Part shown: piece after piece, positions 46,850 to 58,007 of the stretch
Layout: every line of letters begins with the position of its first letter
How positions within the stretch are numbered: the stretch's first letter is position 1
NCBI GenBank assembly: GCA_947044405.1
Contig: CAMRHE010000321.1
Span: 1,612,001-1,676,000 of the forward strand
Source of the DNA: Leptodactylus fallax
Taxonomy: Eukaryota; Chordata; Amphibia; Anura; Leptodactylidae
Direction of reading: 5' to 3'
DNA length: 64,000 bases
Notes under the pieces: model-generated
Told to the model about the DNA's origin: nothing
Databases searched by the model: none
The model's input: only the letters and a program-made list of their open reading frames with translations
Translations under genes and position numbers: made by a program

Positions 46850-47241
46850 TGTCGGGGGGTTAAGTTCCCCCGGGATGGATGTCACCGTAATCCTAATTAA
46901 ATAAAGAATAATATCGAGCTCGAGGAAAACAAACTACAGACACACCCAAGTGTCTAGTAAGAATGATTTTGTTTATTGTATAGTTCATACAAGTTTTAAA
47001 GGCAAGTTGGTTACACAACAGTCATGTGACCAATTTGTTCAGTTTCTCATAACAACATCTCTCCTTGAATTTTGTGGATGTTTCCCTTTATCTTTTCCTG
47101 AGAACAACAGTACTGTTGAATGCCGTCCCAGTGTCTGCTTCCTATCTTATCTTCTAAACTGTGCAGGCTATCTGCAGACTATTTAATTCTCTGTGTATAG
47201 AGTGTATAGAATATAATACAAATTATATTTTAACCCTCACA
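46850..47241 (-). repeat. ERV 5' LTR
   Basis: 392 bp, nearly identical to 40776-41205 except for about 39 bp missing after GTGACCAA and a handful of base differences. Bounded outside by the ACGC duplication. Confidence 0.92.
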
Positions 47242-47560
47242 ACGCGAAGGCATGCAGGCCTTGCCTGTAAACAAGAAGCTTGGGGTAAGACCCAAGCTAA
47301 TGCTGTGGAGCACAGTACAATAACAGAGGAACTGAAGGCCCAGATATACGGGACCATAAAGCAACATCTTAAAGGTAATGGGAGAAGAACAAACAGACAA
47401 AAGAACACACAATGGGAACTACAATCAGGAAAACATATACTGGAGAGAAAGAGGGAGGGAGGGAGAGAGGGGAACAGTGGGATGGAAGAGCGACCAATAA
47501 CCTCCTCCAAAGGATGGAGGAGAGATAAAGGGAAGAAAGAAGTAGCAAGGTATCACTGTA

Positions 47561-48435
47561 TCAGGAAAAGAAAGAAGAGAATTCAGATGATTCCTGGAAC
47601 CCCACCCAAGACCACCAGAGAGCATCAAATTTGGAGGGGTCGGAGGAATCCTCCGCCACCAGGGCCTCCATTCTCCTTATGAGGAGAAGCTCCTGAAGAA
47701 ATTCAACCAGGGAGGGCGCAACAGTGCTTCGCCAGTGCCTGGGAATGACAGTTCTAGCAGCCGTGAGAAAGTGTCGCAGGAGGTCTTTCTTCACCGCAGA
47801 GATCCTGCCAGGAATAACTGAAAGAAGGGCCAGTTGAGGAGTTGCTGTGATGGTGTGACCACACACTTTAGCATACAGAGCAAACACAGCGTCCCAAAAG
47901 GGCCTGAGAATGTCACACTCCCACCAGATGTGATATAGGGTGCCTTTCTCAGTACCACAGTGTCAATACCGGTCAGTCACAGCAGGATACATTTTGTGGA
48001 GGAAATCAGGGCACCGGTACCACCGAGACAGGATCTTGAAATTCTTTTCTTGCACACTGCAGGGCAACGGAAACTTATGTGCGAACAGGAAAACCATATT
48101 CCAGTCAGCAGGGGAGAGGCCCGCGTGAAGGTCTGAGTTCCAAGGGCCTGTGTAAGAGGGGGGCCCCGGGGTAGCATCTCGGAGAAGAACGCTGTAAAGA
48201 ACCAAGAGTGCACGCGGGGAAGAGTCAGCGTGGGAAAGGACAGATTCCAGGTCAGTCATGGTAGAGGAAAGAAGAGGGGACAAAGAGAATTTCCGCAAGA
48301 AAGCCGTAGGTTGACCATACTCCAGCCAGGATAAATGAAGGTCTGGGTGAGAAGCGATCAGCTGGGCCAACGGAGGAAGGGGCGGATCCCCAGCGACCTG
48401 TCTAAGCCTAACGTCGTCGCCGCTTCGCCAACAAA
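47561..48435 (-). pseudogene. C-terminal piece of LINE ORF2, intron 10 copy
   Basis: The minus-strand frame from the right has SVQEKNFKILSRWYRCPDFL and HKMYPAVTDRY. It stops at TGA where the intron 1 copy has Trp (DRYWRC). A further frame (47887-47561) has ARTVIPRHWR and PSLVEFLQELLLI, the family's C-terminal end. The N-terminal domains are absent because of 5' truncation. Confidence 0.8.
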
Positions 48436-50494
48436 ATGACTTTTTATTCTTACGTATCCTTGCTGCAGGCGGTTGTCTGTAGGGTATTATCTTCCATGAC
48501 CTATTCAAAAACAATCCCAATTGGAAGAAATAATTCATATACTGTGCTCTTGGATACACTTATCACAGTCACTATCAATATGCTACCTTTATTAAAGGTG
48601 TTTACCCAACATACAACTTTTTTTTAAAACTTGAACAACCATACAGATAAACCATCTGCCCTGTACCTGTGACTTCATGCACCTCCTAAGTGCCTTCTTT
48701 TAAGATCTGCACCCCAATAGCACAATTACATTATCAGCTTGCAATGGCCAGAGTGGGAGGTCCTTACTATGGAGCATGTGACTTCCTGCTTATTCGTAAA
48801 GTTTCCCAGGTATACCTTGCTCTGTGTGCCTTCTAATAGAAATTTATACACTGCACATGCTCTGTCTGTTAGGATGGCACATGCATGGTTATGTAGCCCT
48901 GATTTAATAAGCAGCTGTAGGAAAGTGAAAGAAACAAACTGGGCAAGCTCCTCCTGAATGAAGATGGACTACAGGTCATATCCATTGACAACAGTGCTCA
49001 AACAGTGGTAGGGAAAGTGGGATTTCATTGGACTTTTTCTAGTGACATATACATTGCTTTCAATAGCTGACAGTGATATTTTGTAACTTACTTTTATATG
49101 AAATATGATTGTTAAAGGGATTGCGCTGGACTAGAAAAACATTGCTAATTTTTTTCTGAAATAGTACAGTACTCATGGGCAGGGCTGGCATTAGGGGGGG
49201 CAAACTGGGCAATTGCCAAGGGCCCCCGTCCCCAAAGGGGCCCCCGGGATCAGGAGCCTGATGACTTTGGATCCCGGAGTCAGGCCCGGCCATATCAATA
49301 ACAGAAAGGTACCCATCGTCATGTGCCGCAGGGCCCCTTTCCGAGGTGAATAAAAATAACAAACATTTTTACAACATTCAATGGTTACTAACAGTTTGTA
49401 ACAATCTGCTCTGGTCATGAGGTCACTCTCAGGAGCTCAGCTTGTTACAAGACTGATAACGGAACATTCTGATAACTGTATGATAAGAAATAACAGCGAG
49501 CAGAGATCTTGAAAACTGCAAAGTACTGAAACAAAAAGAATATTGCAGTATGCCCCTTTACATCAAAAAGCTAAAATACAATGCATTATGTTGACACTCA
49601 TGAAACATTTCAATAATTGGGATATGCTTCAGTTTCTAGACATAATGGGGCAGATTAAACCCGCATTCACACAACTGAGTTTCACCCATAAAACTCTGTC
49701 CATCTGTTGGCTGGATTTACTGGGAGGGACTCCTAGCAATACAGTTAACTATGCTGCTAGAAGTCCCTGCCACCCAGCGACAGACTGTCCCGTACTATAA
49801 GCAGTTACCATATCTGCTATCTCTTCCAGAGTGTCATTTATAATGCATGTGAACAAGTCAAGAAAGGCTGATTCTCCATTTAAAAAAAAAGTGGAGTGCC
49901 CTGCATTAATAACTTCCATGCTTTTTTCCGGTTCACCTGATAAATGATGCACAATAGACCAGCCCTTTCCACTTCACTGTTCATTATCAAGTGTTACAGA
50001 TTTGTAGAGAGCAGCTGCTGATTTGTGATCAAGGCTGAAAGAAGATTGACTGCTGTAAGAAGTGCCTCATTTTGCTGTCTGAGAAACTTAATAAATGTGT
50101 TCCATACTAATGCAAATCTCTATCTTTCTACACAAAAAACAGATACATGACATTTCTAAGACCAATGTTCCCCTTTCATTGCTTATATAGAGATATCGTA
50201 GACAAGTCAAGCACTTTCAAAGATTTTAGACTGGGTTCCAGCTCTCTAGGACATACTGTGCTTGAGATATTCACCAAAGCAAATATACTACCACTGGCTT
50301 CCACATCAAGGATCTTCCTCCATACCACATCATATAACCCACAGTAGCCACAAGAAACTCGCAGTGCTTTCATTCTTAATAGCCTCACTGACATACTCAC
50401 ACCATTATCAGAGGATTACAGAGGTTACCCACTGTTTTTATCAGCCATTATAACAAGATTGTATATGCTTAGCATCACTGACATACTCCATTAT

Positions 50495-50499
<5 letters not shown>

Positions 50500-50536
<37 letters not shown>

Positions 50537-50542
50537 TATATA
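50500..50542. repeat. TA microsatellite
   Basis: A TA run that directly abuts the left end of the Tc1 family C element; the element probably inserted into it. Confidence 0.9.
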
Positions 50543-51738
50543 CAGTGCCTTGCGAAAGTATTCGGCCCACTTGAACTTTTCAACCTTTTGCCACATTTCA
50601 GGCTTCAAACATAAGGATATAAAATTTTAATTTTTTGGTGAAGAATCAACAACAAGTGGGACACAATCGTGAAGTGGAACAAAATTTATTGGATATTTTA
50701 AACTTTTGTAAAAAATTTAAAACTGAAAAGTGGGGCGTGCAATATTATTCGGCCCCCTTAAGTTAATACTTTGTAGCGCCACCTTTTGCTGCGATTACAG
50801 CTGCAAGTCGCTTGGGGTATGTCTCTATCAGTTTTGCACATCGAGAGACTGAAATGCTTGCCCATTCTTCCTTGGAAAACAGCTCGAGCTCAGTGAGGTT
50901 GGATGGAGAGCGTTTGTGAACAGCAGTTTTCAGCTCTTTCCACAGATTCTCGATTGGATTCAGGTCTGGACTTTGACTTGGCCATTCTAACACCTGGATA
51001 CGTTTATTTGTGAACAATTCCATTGTAGATTTTGCTTTATGTTTGGCATCATTGTCTTGTTGGAAGATAAATCTCCGTCCCAGTCTCAGGTCTTTTGCAG
51101 ACTCCAACAGGTTTTCTTCCAGAATCGTCCTGTATTTGGCTCCATCCATCTTCCCATCAATTTTAACCATCTCCCCTGTCCCTGCTGAAGAAAAGCAGGC
51201 CCAAACCATGATGCTGCCACCACCATGTCTGACAGTAGGGATGGTGTGTTCAGGGTGATGAGCTGTGTTGCTTTTACGCCAAACATATCGTTTTGCATTG
51301 TGGCCAAAAAGTTCAATTTTGGTTTCATCTGACCAGAGCACCTTCTTCCACATGTTTGGTGTGTCTCCCAAGTGGCTTGTGGCAAACTTTAAACGAGTCT
51401 TTTTATGGATATCTTTGAGAAATGGCTTTCTTCTTGCCACTCTTCCATAAAGGCTAGATTTGTGCAGTGTACGACTGATTGTTGTCCTATGGACAGACTC
51501 TCCCACCTCAGCTGTAGATCTCTGCAGTTCATCCAGCTTGGCTGCATCTCTGATCAGTCTTCTTGTTTGAGATGAAAGTTTAGAGGGACGGCCGGGTCTT
51601 GGTAGATTTGCAGTGGTCTGATACTCCTTCCATTTCAATATGATCGCTTGCACAGTGCTCCTTGGGATGTTTAAAGTTTGGGAAATCTTTTTATATCCAG
51701 ATCCGGCTTTAAACTTCTCCACAACAGTATCACGGACC
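50543..51738 (-). mobile_element. Tc1/mariner transposon, family C, one end missing
   Basis: Starts after TA with CAGTGCCTTGCGAAAGTATT. An inner repeat near 50738-50760 (GCAATATTATTCGGCCCCC) gives IR/DR structure. The transposase follows on the minus strand. Past about 51738 the sequence loses element character and no matching right terminal repeat is found, so the end carrying the transposase start is truncated. Confidence 0.85.
50763..51722 (-). CDS. Tc1-like transposase, open for 319 residues with DDE intact
   Basis: This is the best preserved transposase in the window. It has the N-terminal helix-turn-helix (SGYKKISQTLNIPRSTVQAI), a GRPSK AT-hook-like motif, LWSDETKIEL (first Asp), FQQDNDAKHKAK (second Asp, Ala in place of the usual Pro) and [14 protein letters not shown] (Glu). 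The coding frame appears to continue upstream of the first Met (to about 51738) before the element is cut, so the first roughly 15-20 residues of a full-length protein are lost. A few residues seem deleted near DAAKLDELQ. Not mobile by itself in cis, since one terminal repeat is missing. Confidence 0.85.
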   Translation of the reverse strand: MEKFKAGSGYKKISQTLNIPRSTVQAIILKWKEYQTTANLPRPGRPSKLSSQTRRLIRDAAKLDELQRSTAEVGESVHRTTISRTLHKSSLYGRVARRKPFLKDIHKKTRLKFATSHLGDTPNMWKKVLWSDETKIELFGHNAKRYVWRKSNTAHHPEHTIPTVRHGGGSIMVWACFSSAGTGEMVKIDGKMDGAKYRTILEENLLESAKDLRLGRRFIFQQDNDAKHKAKSTMELFTNKRIQVLEWPSQSPDLNPIENLWKELKTAVHKRSPSNLTELELFSKEEWASISVSRCAKLIETYPKRLAAVIAAKGGATKY

Positions 51739-52977
51739 TGTCACTATTACATCAGGTCATCACACCGCAGGATTAGTGTCCATAATATAATCAAAAACAT
51801 GGCCTGTATTACACCAGTGAAAAATCAGCCTTCATCTGGGGCAGTTTGGGGTTAATCATGTCATGCACTTTAGTACATAATCTTACATGGTAAGGTACAA
51901 TGGAGTGGTTGCCTATATACCAACAAATCAGATTAGTACTTTTATTTTTAAAAAGGCCTTGGACAGATGACAGTTGGTTTGGTTTCTATGGGTAACTGCT
52001 TCAGTTTCTCCATAGCATCTTATTTTTTTGGGCATATATTAAAGTTTTCCACTGGGTTCCTCAGCAATCAGGAGAATGGGGGACAGTCCCCTTGCATTTT
52101 CCCTGTGAATGAAGCACCTGTGTGCTTTCAGGGACGGCACTCCTTAACAGTAAATGGAGCACAGGTCATGTGTAAAACTGTAGCAGCGAGTGTAGGTATT
52201 GCAGCACTGTCCCATAGCATAGCTACAGGGTCGTGCAAAGGTAATGCAAAGACTGTTGTACTCAGGCTCTGGTGACTAAGTAAGTCCAAAGTGCCACAAG
52301 TATTATAATGACAAATAGTAGGTACGAGGCATGTTAAAAATTTTGCGTTGGAGCCTAGGATCTCTAAAGCATAACCATCTTTTCAAATTTTTTTCTTGTG
52401 GAACATTTTTGTTAAATGGTTTATTAAAGGGGTTGTCCAGAATAAATCTATATTTTAAACCTAAGGCCCCCATTCCCCTCCTCCAATTTTCTAAATAACA
52501 TTTATTAACAATGTTTCTTAGTTTTACTGTAATACATGTAGGTTATGTGACATACATATATTACATTTTTTGCCTTTCCACTGACGTTGCGGGGTCTCAG
52601 CTTAAGGAATATTTGCACCCCGGAATGTCAGTGGAAAGTCGTGCCCCTCAGCCCCATTATAATCACCATTTCTCCTGTGGAGATTCGAACCCCAGGACTT
52701 CATCGCTGGAAGGCCGCCTCTTCATTGGGTGAGCATTCACAATACAGTGGGTAGCTGGCACACATCACAAAGAGGAGGTGCTGGCCGGCGATGACGTCCC
52801 GGGTCCGGAGCTGAAAGGAAGCAAAGGTAAGTGTAATGGGGCTGGGGGGGCAGGTCAAAGAGGAGGTGCCGGGTGGTACACGTCACAAAGAGAAGGGGGC
52901 CGGCCGACACCTCCATAGAGTGGGTGTCGGGGAATCCTGACAGCATGTAGCGCCATATAACATGGACTGTGCAATCC

Positions 52978-53440
52978 ATATTATACTGTGCGGGGGCTAC
53001 TGTGGAGCATTATACTGTGCAGGGGCCACTATTGAGCATATTAAACTGAGCGGGGGCCACTGTGGAGCATATTATACTGTGTGGGGTCACTGTGGAGCAT
53101 ATTATACTGTGCAGGGGACATTGTGGAGCATTATATTGTGCAGGGCGACTGTGGAGCATATTATACTGTGCGGGGGCCACTGTGGAGCATCATATTTTGC
53201 AGGGGCCATTGTAGAGCATATTAAACTGTGCAGGGACCACTGTGTAGCATATTATACTGTGCAGGGGCCACTTTGGAGCTTATTATATTGTGCAGGGGCC
53301 ACTATGGAACATTATACTGTGCAGAGTCCACTGTGGAGCATATTATATTATGAAAGGGCCACCGTGGAGCATATTATAATATGCAGGGACCACTGTAGAG
53401 CTTTATACTGTGCAGAGACAAATGTAGAGCATATTATACT
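52978..53440 (+). repeat. Minisatellite of about 33-bp units
   Basis: Roughly 14 copies of a unit such as GCAGGGGCCACTGTGGAGCA followed by TATTATACTGT. Unit lengths vary between about 30 and 33 bp. Because 33 is a multiple of three, one plus-strand frame stays open for 161 codons (52962-53447); this is a by-product of the repeat, not a gene. Confidence 0.9.
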
Positions 53441-54834
53441 CTTTTAAAAACAAAACAAACAAAATTCACTTAGTCTTTACTTGGCCATACTCTAACCGAG
53501 ATTTGCTAAGGAGAGTCCATTCTGACCACAGTGGACCAGTTTTACTAATAGTTTGACCGTGCAAACTTAGGTAGGCAGTCTCAAAATACACCAGATTTAT
53601 CATAGTGGCTGATGTTGGATAAATCTGGTTTATCTTTAGCCACCTTTTAGTTGGCTTACTTTGAGTCAGAACTTTTTTACACGATTGTAGCACATTTTTG
53701 GCACATCATGGCACATTTAAACCATGCCCCCTTTTTTTGAGAATCCATACCCACATCTAACAAGTAGAAAAATTATAGTCTAAACTATGTGTGCCAAAAT
53801 GTTCCAAATGCGCCACTTTGTGGCACACTGCACCAAAGATGCGCCAGAGATGTGCGCATTTACGCAACTGCCTAGTTTTAACCACAATAGTAAATCTGGG
53901 CCAGTATGCATAGCAAGTACTATAGATGCTGTCTAGGGATAGTATTCTTGTAGATACTCTCCTTAGCCTGCCTCTACAGTCTCTGTCCTCCTTATGTCAC
54001 CCTGTAGTGAAAAAAAAATACATAGTCTAATTTGTATTTCTATGTTTCTGTCTAAAACACTGCCTGGGCTGAGCACTAACTAATCTGCAGGGATGCACTG
54101 AGATAGAGGATAGGAGTGGAGCTTATCTGAATGTTGTAGTGGGTGTATTTTAGGCAGTAAAATACAAAAAGAAATATGGTTAGATTAATCTTTATTTTCA
54201 CTATAGAGTGACTTAAAAAGGGCAGGAATTGTAGAGGCAGGCTTAGAAATTTGCCTCTAGAAGTAAAACTAACCATAGCCATTGGTGCAGATAAATTAAT
54301 AAAAATGCAATAACCTCAATCTGAAGGAGGTTTGTCACCATATTTGCATATTTATGATATTATAGTGCTCAGCATAATGTCCCCTGCAATGCACTGTAAC
54401 TGGATTGATATTGAGTTTCCAGGTGAAACCCTTCAAGTTATGCCTTGCACTATAATGTAAAGCAGAGCTTGGGCTCTGAGATAGGATAGGAAGAGATAGG
54501 CAGGAGAGCAGGAGGCTATTAGAAGCTTCTGACGCTTCTACCGAGAAATGGAAACCTAATTTGCTTAGATTTCTGCGGGTACCTGCTATTTAGACTATAA
54601 TGGGGCCCGCCGGGTTTCTGCCCGAAAAATGTGGAGAGTCCTGCATTTTTCAAGCGGATTCGGGGACATAATCCCTGAACAGAGAGCAGGCGCAGGTGTG
54701 AACCTAACCTCAGCCTTATACAACCAAAGTGTTGGTGCTCTGATGACAAGATCAGACTACATATAATCTGTAACTATGGAGACAAAAAGAACTGTCATTT
54801 TCAACATTGTTAATGAAGTACATTTTTTCTACAG

Positions 54835-55002
54835 AAACACTTGTAAAGCTACAACATTATGAATCGTTACAAGGAGAGGTCAGTCCCTCTGACCATGTAA
54901 AGACAACAAAGGAAGCACAACAAATGCTTGAGAAACTTGGGCTACTAAACTTTGATGTACAAAGGAAGCTAGTTTTGGATGAGACACAAAATGCATATTA
55001 CT
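54835..55002 (+). CDS. LAMA4: LAMA4 exon 11: coiled-coil domain
   Basis: Encodes ETLVKLQHYESLQGEVSPSD, EAQQMLEKLGLLNFDVQRK and DETQNAYY. Mammalian LAMA4 has the same plan (LSPKEISEKLVLAQKMLEEI ... RELVDEEADEAYELL). Acceptor TTTTTTCTACAG; donor TACT|GTGAGT; phase 1 on both sides. Confidence 0.92.
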
Positions 55003-55160
55003 GTGAGTTATTTCATGTTTTTTTATGTTAAGCACTACCATTCCTTCTGGTACTCACTACCTAAAAATCAATATACTTACATCTTGTCATGTGTTCCTGG
55101 AGCAATGTCTTATCCATATCTCGTATAATGACATGTTAGATTTCAGATTCATGGATGCTA

Positions 55161-56761
55161 CAGTGGGGAAAAAAAGTATTTAGTCAGCCACCAATTGTGC
55201 AAGTTCTCCCACTTAAAAAAATGAGGCCGGCCTGTAATTGACATCATAGGTAGACCTCAACTATGAGAGACAAAATGAGAAAACATATCTAGAAAATCAC
55301 ATTGATTTTTTAAGAATTTATTTGTAAATTATGGTGGAAAATAAGTATTTGATCAATAACAAAAGTTCATCTCAATACTTTGTTATATATCCTTTGTTGG
55401 CAATGACAGAGGTCAAACGTTTTCTGTAAGTCTTCACAAGGTTGGCACACACTGTTGCTGGTATGTTGGCCCATTCCTCCATGCAGATCTCCTCTAGAGC
55501 AGTGATGTTTTGGGGCTGTCGCTGGGCAACACGGACTTTCAACTCCCTCCAAAGGTTTTCTATGGGGTTGAGATCTGGAGACTGGCTAGGCCACTCCAGG
55601 ATCTTGAAATGCTTCTTACGAAGCCACTCCTTCGTTGCCCTGGCGGTGTGCTTGGGATCATTGCCATGCTGAAAGACCCAGCCACGTTTCATCTTCAGTG
55701 CCTTTGCTGATGGAAGGATGTTTGCACTCAAAATCTCACGGTACATGGCCCCATTCATTCTTTCATGTACACTGATCAGTCGTCCTGGCCCCTTTGCAGA
55801 GAAACAGCCCCAAAGCAGGATGTTGCCACCCCCATGCTTCACAGTAGGTATGGAGTTCTTTGGATGCAACTCAGCATTCACTCTCCTCCAAACACGACGA
55901 GTTGTGTTTCTACCAAACAGTTCTAATTTGGTTTCATCTGACCATATGACATTCTCCCAATACTCTTCTGGAACATCCAAATGCTCTCTAGCAAACTTCA
56001 GACGGGCCCGGATATGTACTGGCTTAAGCAGGGGGACACATCTGGCACTGCAGGATCTGAGTCCCTGGCGGCGTAGTGTGTTACTGACGGTAGCCTTTGT
56101 TACGTTAGTCCCAGCTTTCTGCAGGTCATTCACTAGGTCCCCCCGTGTGGTTCTGGGATTTTTGCTCACTGTTCATGTTATCATTTTGACCCCACGGGGT
56201 GAGATCTTGCATGGAGCCCCTGATTGAGAGAGATCATCAGTGGTCTTGTATGTCTTCCATTTTCTAATTATTGCTCCCACAGTTGATTTCTTCACACCAA
56301 GCTGCTTGCCTATTGCAGATTCAGCCTTCCCAGCCTGGTGCAGGTCTACAATTTTGTTTCTGGTGTCCTTCCACAGCTCTTTGGTCTTTGCCATAGTGGA
56401 GTTTGAAGTGTGACTGTCTGAGGTTGTGGACAGGTGTCTTTTATACTGATAACAATGTCAAACAGGTGCCATTACTACAGGTAATGAGTGGAGGACAGAG
56501 GAGCCTCTTAAAGAAGAAGTAACAGGTCTGTGAGAGCCAGAAATCTTACTTGTTTGTAGGGGACCAAATACTTATTTTCCGCCATAATTTGCAAATAAAT
56601 TCTTAAAAAAATCAGACAATGTGATTTTCTAGATATGTTTTCTCATTTTGTCTCTCATAGTTGAGGTCTACCTATGATGTCAATTACAGGCCGGCCTCAT
56701 CTTTTTAAGTGGGAGAACTTGCACATTTGGTGGCTGACTAAATACTTTTTTTTCCCCACTG
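55161..56761 (-). mobile_element. Tc1/mariner transposon, family B copy 2
   Basis: Flanked by TA (55159-55160, 56762-56763), with CAGTGGGGAAAAAAAGTATT and its inverse as termini and about 200-bp terminal repeats. Full length. Confidence 0.94.
55372..56394 (-). pseudogene. Tc1-like transposase, one stop and second catalytic Asp lost
   Basis: A single frame runs from the Met at 56394 to 55372 (about 340 residues) with one internal TGA near 56170, where copy 1 has AGA. The helix-turn-helix ([20 protein letters not shown]) and [10 protein letters not shown] (first Asp) are present. The second motif reads [10 protein letters not shown] instead of QHD, so the second catalytic Asp is Gly. [10 protein letters not shown] with the Glu is intact. 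Confidence 0.92.
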
Positions 56762-56855
56762 TATTTGTCCAGAGTAGCATATTGCTTGTTTCGTTAAGAT
56801 TTACATGTATGTATCACATAGATTATGAGTGATCGACACTGTCTTGATGTTACAG

Positions 56856-57052
56856 TGTTAACAGAGGTCCAGGAGGACTGGCTGCAGACACAAAACAATA
56901 CACTATCTCTGTTTCCTATTGTGCTGGAGCCTATTGCTGAACACAATAAAAAGCTCATTGACTTTCAAGAGGCCTTAAAGGAAGCACGCAAACAAGTAAT
57001 GAATGCAACAGATAAAAACGAGGAAAACAGAGGGAAACTACAAATGCATGAT
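56856..57052 (+). CDS. LAMA4: LAMA4 exon 12: coiled-coil domain
   Basis: Encodes LLTEVQEDWLQTQNNTLSLF, PIVLEPIAEHNKKLIDFQEA and LKEARKQVMNATDKNEENR. Mammalian LAMA4 has ELLSQAESWQRLHNETRTLF and VLEQLDDYNAKLSDLQEAL. Sequons NNT and NAT. Donor GAT|GTAAGA, phase 0. Confidence 0.94.
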
Positions 57053-57890
57053 GTAAGACCTCTTCTATTTCCTTTAGAGAGTAAGCACTGACTACACAGT
57101 GAATAAATAAGTAATGCTGAAACTATAGTTAACATAAGAACAATATTGAATAGAGCTGTACATTGTATAGTGGTCTCCAACATGAAGCACTACAACTGTG
57201 AGGAAACTACAATTTCCAGCACTAGAGAGTCATAGGTTGAAGACTACTGGGATAGAGCATCTAAAAATGGCGAGGCGGTTTCTAACCATAGATTTAGCTG
57301 TTTACATGTTTTCCCCTTACTTTAATGGATTGTATGTATACACTCATGGCTATAGGGAGCAGCCAACCTAGATCTCAGGATCAGTGATCTAAACACTAAC
57401 CTATTTTGATTGATTCCATGTCCCATTGGATGCTGCATTCGCCCTTAGAAACATTGACAGGCCATTGTATGGTGGCATATGTATCCTGTGCCACTCAGAG
57501 CCATATGGAACTCCATGTGCCACATGCAGTCCTGAAAAATAAATAGTTGGTATAGGTAGTAAATATAAATGGCAACCTAAATAAATGAGATTACAATCTG
57601 AAAGAGCTTGCAATCTAAAATGTGTGGGGTTACTAGATGTGATATAGGAGGATTTCAGCAACCAATACGTAAATATATTTACTTTGGTAGATAACAGAAG
57701 GCCACATTTCCTTGGCTAAATCATTTCCATATTAATGTGAATACATTTACATGATTATGATTGCCTAACTTGTACTTTGCATTTATAATCTGGATTTACT
57801 AAGAATTACTTCATGTCAATCCTTGCTATTTTTACTTATGTTGAAAATAAATTTTTTATACTTATATATTGAAAGTTTCTGTTTTATTAG
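57053..57890 (+). other. LAMA4 intron 12 (0.8 kb)
   Basis: AT-rich, with a short dispersed-repeat motif GAGCTTGCAATCTAA near 57603. Nothing else recognised. Confidence 0.55.
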
Positions 57891-58007
57891 TCCCAGATAG
57901 CTAACGTAAATGAAGCAGGAATATCTGCAAGTAACGCAATTTCTGAGGCCAGGAAGACATTGAATGATACTCATGATATCATTGTGGATATAACAGATTT
58001 GATCAAG
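57891..58007 (+). CDS. LAMA4: LAMA4 exon 13: coiled-coil domain
   Basis: Encodes 39 residues, SQIANVNEAGISASNAISEA then RKTLNDTHDIIVDITDLIK. Alanine-rich heptads aligning with EQMEVVNMSLSTSADSL...LDDIIK of mammalian LAMA4. Sequon NDT. Acceptor CTGTTTTATTAG, donor AAG|GTATAG; phase 0 on both sides. Confidence 0.9.

Larger units (their letters stand above)
40776..47241 (-). mobile_element. Endogenous retrovirus, gamma/epsilon-like, without env
   Basis: A 6.47-kb provirus with two LTRs, flanked by the 4-bp duplication ACGC (40772-40775 and 47242-47245). On the minus strand the order is 5' LTR, primer-binding-site candidate, leader, gag remnant, pro/pol, polypurine tract, 3' LTR. A 4-bp duplication and the RT/RNase H/integrase style fit class I (gamma- or epsilon-like) ERVs. 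Only about 200 bp separate the integrase end from the 3' LTR, so env is missing. Both gag and pol are interrupted, so this is a dead copy. Confidence 0.93.
40697..48435 (-). mobile_element. 5'-truncated L1-like LINE, interrupted by a provirus
   Basis: It is bounded by a 17-bp direct repeat ATGACTTTTTATTCTTA at 40680-40696 and 48436-48452. After removing the provirus and one copy of its duplication, about 1.27 kb of LINE remains: 3' region 40697-40775 and coding part 47246-48435. The 3' end is on the left with an AATAAA-like signal on the minus strand. Same orientation and length class as the LINE in intron 1. Confidence 0.82.
40017..54834 (+). other. LAMA4 intron 10 (14.8 kb)
   Basis: The largest intron. 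It holds a 5'-truncated LINE (40697-48435) with an ERV nested in it (40776-47241), a Tc1 family C element (50543-51738) and a minisatellite (52978-53440). 48453-50500 is mostly AT-rich with a G/C-rich dispersed-repeat patch at 49170-49340. 51740-52970 and 53450-54834 hold nothing recognised beyond short MITE-end motifs (near 52425). Confidence 0.7.
55003..56855 (+). other. LAMA4 intron 11, mostly one Tc1 element
   Basis: Of 1853 bp, 1601 are the Tc1 family B element (55161-56761). The original intron was about 250 bp. Acceptor CTTGATGTTACAG. Confidence 0.85.

Noticed and set aside
47161..47682. 173-codon plus-strand gene
   Set aside because: It runs from the ERV LTR into antisense LINE sequence and has low-complexity content.
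52962..53447. 161-codon plus-strand gene
   Set aside because: The frame is open only because the minisatellite unit is 33 bp; no start context or domain.
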